Shown one piece after another: positions 1-5,053 of a stretch of DNA of 5,053 bases. Every line of letters begins with the position of its first letter. The first letter of the stretch is position 1. The notes under the pieces were generated by a model. The model was given only the letters and a program-made list of their open reading frames with translations, was not told where the DNA came from and did no database searches. The DNA is from an uncultured Janibacter sp. (GTDB taxonomy: Bacteria; Actinomycetota; Actinomycetes; Actinomycetales; Dermatophilaceae): contig CAMICF010000215.1 of the NCBI GenBank assembly GCA_946222495.1, forward strand, positions 1-5,053, given 5' to 3'. The position numbers were made by a program, and so were the translations under genes.

Positions 1-652
1 CGGCGGGGGCAGAGCCGCCACCGGAGCCGCCGATGACGGCGAGGTCGGCCCCGACCTCCACGGTCGAGTCCTCCTCGACGAGGATCTTGGTCAGGGTCCC
101 GGCCACCGGGGAGGGGATCTCGGTGTCGACCTTGTCGGTGGAGACCTCGAGCAGCGGCTCGTCGACCTCGACCTCGTCACCCTCGGCCTTGAGCCACCGG
201 GAGACGGTGCCCTCGGTGACGGACTCACCGAGCGCCGGCATGGGCACGGTGGTGCCCTCGCCGCCGCCGTCGCCACCGGAGGAGCTCTCCGTGGCAGGGG
301 CCTCGGCCGCGGTCTCCTCGGCAGGGGCCTCCTCCTCGGCAGGCTCCTCAGCGGGAGCCTCCTCGGCAGGAGCCTCGGCGGAGTCGTCACCGGAGTCGGA
401 GGACGCCGGGGCGTCACCGTCACCGACCACCGCGAGGTCGGCTCCGACCTCGACGGTGTCGTCCTCCTCGACGAGGATCTCCTGGACCGTACCGGCCACA
501 GGAGAAGGGATCTCGGTGTCGACCTTGTCGGTGGAGACCTCCAGCAGAGGCTCATCCACCTCGACCGTGTCGCCGACGTTCTTGAGCCATCGCGTCACCG
601 TTCCCTCGGTTACGGATTCGCCCAGGGCCGGCATGGTCACCCGCTCAGACAT
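1..652 (-). CDS. sucB: Dihydrolipoamide acyltransferase (E2) of a 2-oxo-acid dehydrogenase complex, N-terminal part with two lipoyl domains; runs off the left edge
   Basis: E2 core subunit of the 2-oxoglutarate/pyruvate dehydrogenase complexes, cytosolic. Its lipoyl-lysine arms carry acyl groups from E1 to CoA and are reoxidised by E3. Visible: 217 codons starting MSERVTMPALGESVTEG. Lipoyl domain 1 spans about residues 3-77, with lipoyl-lysine K43 in STDKVDTE. An Ala/Glu/Pro-rich, then Gly-rich, linker covers about 78-133. Lipoyl domain 2 spans about 134-208, with K174 in the same motif. A Gly/Ser/Ala linker then runs off the edge, so the E1/E3-binding and catalytic domains are not seen. The ATG at 652 follows AAGGAG at 9 nt. 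It lies 43 nt after the glycosyltransferase gene and shares its strand with E3, which fits an operon. Such genes are usually annotated sucB. In Mycobacterium and Corynebacterium, however, the homologue serves as pyruvate dehydrogenase E2, because the 2-oxoglutarate E1 carries its own succinyltransferase domain. The acyl specificity is therefore open; the E2 identity is secure. Confidence 0.93.
   Translation of the reverse strand, partial: MSERVTMPALGESVTEGTVTRWLKNVGDTVEVDEPLLEVSTDKVDTEIPSPVAGTVQEILVEEDDTVEVGADLAVVGDGDAPASSDSGDDSAEAPAEEAPAEEPAEEEAPAEETAAEAPATESSSGGDGGGEGTTVPMPALGESVTEGTVSRWLKAEGDEVEVDEPLLEVSTDKVDTEIPSPVAGTLTKILVEEDSTVEVGADLAVIGGSGGGSAPA
114..148. repeat. Direct repeat, copy 1 (within lipoyl domain 2 coding sequence)
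   Basis: A 35-nt stretch identical to 507-541 and offset by exactly 393 nt (131 codons). It encodes the residues around the lipoyl-lysine (EVSTDKVDTEIP) in the second lipoyl domain. It reflects an internal domain duplication held by strong protein constraint, not a mobile repeat. Confidence 0.9.
507..541. repeat. Direct repeat, copy 2 (within lipoyl domain 1 coding sequence)
   Basis: Exact partner of 114-148, encoding the lipoyl-lysine region of the first lipoyl domain. The flanking sequence is similar but diverges mainly at synonymous positions, so the identity is limited to the core around the modified lysine. Confidence 0.9.
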
Positions 653-661
653 GCGCCTCTG

Positions 662-667
662 CTCCTT
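662..667 (-). promoter_or_regulatory. Ribosome binding site of the E2 gene
   Basis: AAGGAG on the minus strand (GAAGGAG if extended by one base to 668) lies 9 nt before the ATG at 652. It supports that start over the in-frame ATG six codons later (the Met of the MPALGES motif). Confidence 0.8.
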
Positions 668-695
668 CTATCGAGATGGGATACGTCACAGACTC

Positions 696-3600
696 TCACG
701 AGTCAGCCCGTTCTTGTCCAAGGGTGCCATTCCCCGATGACGACACCGGGGCGGCCTCCCTTCGGCGCAGCTCCTCGACGTGGCGGAACCACGTGCTCTT
801 GTAGGAGACATAGCCCTGGGCCCACGGCTTCTGGCCGCCGGCCCAGTGGATGATCTTGGGGTCCACGACGTCCTCCTGCGACGGGCGGGCGTTCCACGCA
901 CCGTCGAGGCTCAGCCGGTCGGCGCCGACGTAGACGTTGAGGATCTGCTGGTCGTGCATGCCGAAGCAGTTGGCGTAGGGCACGAAGCGCTCGCAGAACC
1001 GGTCCTCCCGCATCCTGGCGAGGTCGAGCACCATGATGCCGGCGTTGAAGGCCGTGAAGTCGTACCTGTGCCGCGCGGTCTCACGGCGGATGAGCTCGGT
1101 CCCCATCCCCGGTGCCAGACCACGCATGGCGGCCGGCAGGAAGATGCTGTTGTAGCCGCTCTGCCACGTGCTCGCCTCGGCGTCGCGGGCCGCGATCGGG
1201 TGCCCCTGCAGATCGATGTCGTGGAGCTCGGCGATGTCGGCGAGCGGCACCGCGTCGATGTCGTGGTAGACGACGCGGTCGATGTCGCTGAGGAGTGCTG
1301 GCAGGAGAAGCCGGTCCATGGTCGAGACGGTGATGTGCTCGAGCATGGCCTGGATGTCGCCGTAGTCGACGGCGTCGAAGGGGTACCAGCTGAAGGTGAC
1401 CGTCGGGAAGAGGGCCGCCGCCCGGTCGAAGTCCGCCTGCTCGTGCTCGCGGACGAGGACGTTGAGGTGGAGCGGGCGGCTCGCGTGCTCGACGAGCCCG
1501 TCGACGACGACGAGGAACTGCTCCTTGAGGTTGCCGTCGAGGGCGAGGACGATCTCCATCTCCTCACCTGCCGGGCCGTCCTGGGTGCGCGGCACGTCGA
1601 CGCGTGCCGACCGGATCGTCTCCACCGCCTCGTCCACGTCCACGACCGCAGGAAGCTCCACCGAGGCCTGGTGCCGCTCGCGCGCAGCCGCCACGAGGTC
1701 GGCCGTCACCTCCGACCAGATCTCGCGCACCCGCTCCTCGTCCTCACCGGCAAGGATCGCGGCCGTGCACGGCTCCAGCAGGTCGGCGATGCCCCGGCCC
1801 ATCTCGAAGACCTCGTCGTCGCTGAGCGGGGCCAGCCCGGCGAAGCGGATGTCGGAGGGGTTGACCGGCGAGAAGTCGACGTCGCAGCCGAGGGCACGTG
1901 CGGGGAGGTAGGAGTGGAGGCGGCCGGTGACGACCGGGCCGTAGGTGCTGGCGTAGTCGTCGAGGCTCGCCAGGGCCGTCCGCAGGTTGTCGAGCAGGTC
2001 GGCGAACTGCACGTCGGGACGCTCGTTGCGGACCTGCACCGCTCCCTTCGGTGCCGGGAGGTCGACCCACACGGTCGGCGCGTCGGCCGGCCGGGGCGGG
2101 GTGTCTTCGGGCCGCACGTAGCGCACCGTCGTCGTCAGGCACCCCGAGAAGAACGCCGGGATGTCCTGCCCGAGAAGGAGATCGACGGTCGCGTGGTCGC
2201 GACAGCCGATGGGGGCGTGGGCCCTGAGGTGCTCGATCGCCTCGGGGGTCAGCATCGTCCGACGGTTGATGTGCACCGACACGTAGAGGGGACGCAGGTG
2301 GTCAGGGAAGGGGAAGTCGTGCCGGACGCCGCCGATCTTGTGGGCATACCACCCGAAGGCCAGGAGCCAGGTGCCGTCGGGGACCTGCGAGTAGGAGGAG
2401 GCATCACGATCCACGTGGTGCAGGCTGACCCGGGCCGGGGCCGAGGGGACGCGCAGCTCCGAGGGGACCCGTGCGGCCAGCTCCGTCGCGAAGCGGCCCA
2501 GGGGAGTGTCGTCGAACTCGATGCCGGTGTGTCGCACCAGGTGCGACATCGAGGCGATCGTCTGCACGTAGTCGCCGATGTTGCTCGAGGTGTGCTGGGG
2601 GTCGGGCTGGTCGTACCCGAGGACCGCGAAGGGGATGGCGCCCTCGGTCGTCGGGGCGGGTCCGGCCGGGCCGGCGGCCACCCGAGGTGCCCACCGATGG
2701 AGCCAGTCGCGACGGAGGACGAGGTCGCTGGCGCGCTCGTCGGTCACGTCCTCCCTGCCCAGCTCCTCCGTGGCCGCTCGGTCGAACCGCTCGGTGAGGT
2801 CCACGCAGACCTCGCCGAGATCGAGGCCGAGAACTCGACGGGTGACCCCGAACCACGTGTCCGCCCCCAGCTCCTCCGGGTGATCGAGGGCGGCCCGTAC
2901 GGCGCGGTCGACGGCCTCGTGGCCGTGCATCCCGGCGAGGTGGACGTACTCGCTGGCGGCGTGCCGCAGCCACAGATGGTCGGAGACGGTCTTCATCCGC
3001 TGCCACGCGAAGGGGGAGAGCCCGCCCTGGTAGGCGATGAGGCCCGTGGCCAGCGCGCCGAGCTCGCGAGTCCCCTCGGTGTCGTAGAGCGACTGGGCGA
3101 TCCGGCGGGCATCCATCCGCAGCGCGGGGCTGTGGTTCGAGGCGCGGATGAATCCCATGACGGCCTCGTCCAGGGACTGCCCCAGGGCGAGGGCCTCAGC
3201 CACCTGGGCCCGGGCGTGGACGTCCTGCAGCTGACGCACGTGGGACGTGGCGACGTCCCCTTCCGGTGCCTTCCCCGGGGCCGGCCCGACATGGCTCGGT
3301 CGGTCGGCCCCGAGGCCGGCTGCTCGCAGACGGCGATAGGCGTAGCCGAAGGCCGTGGTGCGCTCGCTGGCGGCCCGGCGGCGCTTCTCCTCCGCGCGCA
3401 GCTCCTTCTTCAAGGTGTCCTGCGCCGCGCGGTGCCCGGTGCGCTCCTTCTCGAGGAGACCCTCGAGCTCCTTGATGCGCTCGCGGGCGGTGTCCCGGTT
3501 CTTCCGGGCGGAGGCGAGGGCGTCCTTCGTCCGCTCGTGCCGCTCCCGGGCGTCCTTGAGGTTTGCCCGGACCTTCGTCAGGTCCGCGCGCGCCGCATCG

Positions 3601-3713
3601 AGCTCGGAGCGAACCCGGTCGACCCCACCGACGCGGGCAGCGGTCTGCTTGACCCGTCGCTTGGCGGTCCGGGGGATGGAGCGGGGATCAGGTCGCATTG
3701 CTCTCCGGTTCAT
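696..3713 (-). CDS. Large multidomain glycan-synthesis protein: coiled coil, helical region, polysaccharide-pyruvyl-transferase-like domain and C-terminal GT8 glycosyltransferase domain
   Basis: 1005 residues, no signal peptide or membrane segment, so probably cytosolic. Domains in order: Arg/Lys-rich residues 1-30; charged heptad-like coiled coil about 30-120; mostly helical, repeat-like region about 158-346; pyruvyl-transferase-like domain about 358-682; GT8 domain about 718-977; polar tail. The pyruvyl-transferase-like part shows NIGDYVQ (378-384), GCRD (503-506), FFSGCLTTT (from 521) and GRLH (597-600), all typical of the PS_pyruv_trans fold. The GT8 part shows YHDIDAV with the metal/nucleotide-sugar-binding DxD at D818/D820, FNAGIMVLD (889-897), HDQQILN (920-926) and HWAGGQKPW (956-964). 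GT8 enzymes are retaining transferases using UDP-sugars. Transfer of a sugar, and perhaps a ketal pyruvate from PEP, to a surface polymer is inference; donor and acceptor are unknown. The ATG at 3713 has GGAG at 9 nt; an in-frame ATG at 3698 is less well spaced. The frame stays open upstream to 3902, but that part overlaps lpdA and is unlikely to be translated. Confidence 0.85.
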   Translation of the reverse strand: MNRRAMRPDPRSIPRTAKRRVKQTAARVGGVDRVRSELDAARADLTKVRANLKDARERHERTKDALASARKNRDTARERIKELEGLLEKERTGHRAAQDTLKKELRAEEKRRRAASERTTAFGYAYRRLRAAGLGADRPSHVGPAPGKAPEGDVATSHVRQLQDVHARAQVAEALALGQSLDEAVMGFIRASNHSPALRMDARRIAQSLYDTEGTRELGALATGLIAYQGGLSPFAWQRMKTVSDHLWLRHAASEYVHLAGMHGHEAVDRAVRAALDHPEELGADTWFGVTRRVLGLDLGEVCVDLTERFDRAATEELGREDVTDERASDLVLRRDWLHRWAPRVAAGPAGPAPTTEGAIPFAVLGYDQPDPQHTSSNIGDYVQTIASMSHLVRHTGIEFDDTPLGRFATELAARVPSELRVPSAPARVSLHHVDRDASSYSQVPDGTWLLAFGWYAHKIGGVRHDFPFPDHLRPLYVSVHINRRTMLTPEAIEHLRAHAPIGCRDHATVDLLLGQDIPAFFSGCLTTTVRYVRPEDTPPRPADAPTVWVDLPAPKGAVQVRNERPDVQFADLLDNLRTALASLDDYASTYGPVVTGRLHSYLPARALGCDVDFSPVNPSDIRFAGLAPLSDDEVFEMGRGIADLLEPCTAAILAGEDEERVREIWSEVTADLVAAARERHQASVELPAVVDVDEAVETIRSARVDVPRTQDGPAGEEMEIVLALDGNLKEQFLVVVDGLVEHASRPLHLNVLVREHEQADFDRAAALFPTVTFSWYPFDAVDYGDIQAMLEHITVSTMDRLLLPALLSDIDRVVYHDIDAVPLADIAELHDIDLQGHPIAARDAEASTWQSGYNSIFLPAAMRGLAPGMGTELIRRETARHRYDFTAFNAGIMVLDLARMREDRFCERFVPYANCFGMHDQQILNVYVGADRLSLDGAWNARPSQEDVVDPKIIHWAGGQKPWAQGYVSYKSTWFRHVEELRRREAAPVSSSGNGTLGQERADS

Positions 3714-3784
3714 CGGGACTGTCTCCGGCCACCTTATGGCGTACTGGTCGCGTGGACGAGGGACGCGGCCCCCGGACGGCTGGG
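3714..3784 (-). other. Intergenic gap between lpdA and the glycosyltransferase gene
   Basis: A 71-nt GC-rich gap with no hairpin followed by a T-run. It holds the Shine-Dalgarno sequence of the downstream gene. The minus-strand TAAGGT at 3736-3731 fits the loose actinobacterial -10 pattern TAnnnT. It has no good -35 partner and would place the transcript start at about the Shine-Dalgarno sequence, so I do not call a promoter. Read-through from lpdA is the simpler reading. Confidence 0.5.
3723..3726 (-). promoter_or_regulatory. Ribosome binding site of the glycosyltransferase gene
   Basis: GGAG on the minus strand, 9 nt before the ATG at 3713, the same spacing as for the E2 gene. It decides between the ATG at 3713 and the longer open frame reaching back into lpdA. 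Confidence 0.7.
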
Positions 3785-5053
3785 TCAGGGATGGGCGTGC
3801 AGCGGTCGTCCCGCGGCGAGCATCGCGGCCTCGCCGAAGGCCTCGCCCTGGCTCGGGTGGGCATGGACGAGGGGCGCGATGTCCTCGGGGTGGGCCTCCC
3901 ACCCGACGGCCAGCTGGGCCTCGCCGATGAGCTCGCTCACGCCGAGGCCGATCATGTGCACGCCGAGGACGGGGCCGTCCTTCTCCCGGACGAGGACTAC
4001 CGACCCGCTCGTCCCGCGGATGAGGCTGCGGCCGTTGCCGCCCAAGGGATAGCTCACGGTCTCGACCTCCGTGCCGGCCCCCTTCGCCGCCTCGCTCGTG
4101 AGTCCGATGGAGGCGATCTCGGGGTCGCAGTAGGTGACCTTGGGGATCGTCAGGTCCTCGATGGGTGCCGGGTCGAGACCGGCGAGGTCCTCGGCGACGA
4201 AGATGCCGTGGGCGAAGCCGCGGTGGGCCAGCTGCAGGCCCGGGACGAGGTCGCCGACCGCGCGGACGCCGTCGACGCTCGTGCGGAGCCGCTCGTCCGT
4301 CGGGACGAAGCCCCGGTCGACAGCCACCCCGACGTCCTCCAGGCCGATGCCCTCGCTGCGGGGGCCGCGTCCGACGGCGACGAGGACGAGGTCGACCTCG
4401 AGCTGGTCACCGCCCTCGAGGTGGACGACGGCGCGCTGCTCGTCGGCGTCGACGGAGGAGACCTTGGTCGAGGTGCGGGCAGCGATCTTGCGCTTCTTGA
4501 GCTCGCGCGTCAGGTGCTTGGAGATCGACGGCTCCTCGGCCGCGACGATCCGGTCGAGGGTCTCGACGATCGTCACCTCCGCGCCGAAGCTGCGGAGCAT
4601 AGAGGCGAACTCCACGCCGATGACGCCGCCGCCGAGCACGGCGACCCGCTCCGGGATCACGTCGAGCTGCATCGCCTGGTCGCTCGTCATGACCCGCGGG
4701 CCGAGCTCGACGCCGGGGATCGTCCGGGCGTACGACCCGGTGGCGAGGACGACCGTCGTGCCCGTGACGGTGCGGGTGCCCTCGGCGGTCTCGACGGAGA
4801 CGGTGCGTGCGTCGACGAGCCGACCGCGGCCCGCGACGACCTCGATCCCCGCCTGCCCGATGAGTCCGGTCAGCCCCTTGTGGAGCTGCCCGATGATCTT
4901 GTCCTTGCGGGCGTGCAGCGCCTCGGTGTCGATCCCCTCGAAGGTCGTCCGCACCCCGTGCGCGGCGCCGTTGCGGGCGCCGTCGGCGAGCTCGGCCGCG
5001 TGCAGCAGCGCCTTGGTCGGGATGCACCCGCGGTGCAGGCAGGTCCCTCCGAT
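3785..5053 (-). CDS. lpdA: Dihydrolipoamide dehydrogenase (E3), start beyond the right edge
   Basis: FAD-dependent E3 of the 2-oxo-acid dehydrogenase complexes: oxidises dihydrolipoyl groups on E2 and reduces NAD+. Visible: 422 residues of a family usually about 460 long, so roughly 40 N-terminal residues, including the first FAD-binding GxGxxG, are missing. The frame is open to the edge and begins IGGTCLHRGCIPTKALL, with the redox disulfide C5/C10 (visible numbering). Next come the ATG motif ATGSYARTIPG, the NAD-binding VLGGGVIGVEFA (141-146 is the glycine loop) and E164 at the end of the next strand, which favours NAD+ over NADP+. The second FAD motif, RAVGDLVPG (264-272), follows. The C-terminal dimer domain contains HAHPSQGEA, with the catalytic pair H399 and E404. 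Ser replaces the more usual Thr after HAHP, a mild change. The end PLHAHP is typical of actinobacterial E3. A GTG at 4954 is only an internal valine codon. It is the first gene of a probable lpdA-GT-E2 operon. No damage is seen. Confidence 0.96.
   Translation of the reverse strand: MGGTCLHRGCIPTKALLHAAELADGARNGAAHGVRTTFEGIDTEALHARKDKIIGQLHKGLTGLIGQAGIEVVAGRGRLVDARTVSVETAEGTRTVTGTTVVLATGSYARTIPGVELGPRVMTSDQAMQLDVIPERVAVLGGGVIGVEFASMLRSFGAEVTIVETLDRIVAAEEPSISKHLTRELKKRKIAARTSTKVSSVDADEQRAVVHLEGGDQLEVDLVLVAVGRGPRSEGIGLEDVGVAVDRGFVPTDERLRTSVDGVRAVGDLVPGLQLAHRGFAHGIFVAEDLAGLDPAPIEDLTIPKVTYCDPEIASIGLTSEAAKGAGTEVETVSYPLGGNGRSLIRGTSGSVVLVREKDGPVLGVHMIGLGVSELIGEAQLAVGWEAHPEDIAPLVHAHPSQGEAFGEAAMLAAGRPLHAHP

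Noticed and set aside
691..704. Inverted repeat GACTC-loop-GAGTC across the stop codon of the glycosyltransferase gene
   Set aside because: It has only a 5-bp stem with a 4-nt loop, no extension and no T-run; too weak for a terminator and easily expected by chance.
33..740. Plus-strand open frame rich in Ser/Thr/Ala opposite the E2 gene
   Set aside because: It is the antisense shadow of the lipoyl domains; the Ser-rich repeats are the complement of the Glu/Ala linker codons and the duplicated lipoyl sequence.
3731..3736. Possible -10 box (TAAGGT on the minus strand) before the glycosyltransferase gene
   Set aside because: No acceptable -35 hexamer at 17-18 nt, and the predicted start would fall at the Shine-Dalgarno sequence.
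3714..3902. N-terminal extension of the glycosyltransferase protein by 63 residues, starting inside lpdA
   Set aside because: The extra residues are Pro/Arg/Gly-rich like a shadow frame and overlap lpdA by more than 100 nt. The ATG at 3713 has a well-spaced GGAG.
780..4052. Very long plus-strand open frame (1090 codons) antisense to the glycosyltransferase gene and the end of lpdA
   Set aside because: Its product is low-complexity (Val/Asp/Gly/Glu/Arg), has no recognisable domain and crosses two well-supported genes. Biased third positions in high-GC genes routinely open antisense frames.
3785..4954. GTG at 4954 as the start of lpdA
   Set aside because: The frame continues to the window edge and encodes the conserved GGTCLHRGCIPTK active-site loop upstream of this codon, so the true start lies outside the window.

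Overview
The window is very GC-rich (roughly 70% by eye), with strong G/C bias at third codon positions and long open shadow frames on the opposite strand. This composition, together with a dihydrolipoamide dehydrogenase of actinobacterial type (CLHRGC disulfide loop, PLHAHP C-terminus) next to a double-lipoyl E2 acyltransferase, points to a high-GC actinobacterium. A Micrococcales/Intrasporangiaceae-like organism is my guess, not something the sequence proves.

All three genes lie on the minus strand, so the transcription order runs from the right end to the left. (1) 5053-3785: lpdA, E3 of the 2-oxo-acid dehydrogenase complexes, with its first roughly 40 codons outside the window. (2) 3713-696: a 1005-residue protein with a basic N-terminus, a coiled coil, a helical region, a polysaccharide-pyruvyl-transferase-like domain and a C-terminal family 8 glycosyltransferase domain. 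(3) 652-1: the first 217 codons of the E2 gene (sucB type), covering two lipoyl domains; the subunit-binding and catalytic domains lie beyond the left edge. The gaps are 71 and 43 nt. Both downstream genes have a clear Shine-Dalgarno sequence, and I see no convincing terminator in either gap, so co-transcription is plausible.

E3 and E2 work together: E2 carries acyl groups on lipoyl-lysines and E3 reoxidises the dihydrolipoyl arms with NAD+. The middle gene has no obvious role in that chemistry. It looks like an enzyme for a cell-surface glycan placed between two core-metabolism genes that often neighbour each other in actinobacteria. That placement and the protein's domain combination are the main points of interest. 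I found no RNA genes, CRISPR arrays, insertion sequences or other mobile-element signatures.
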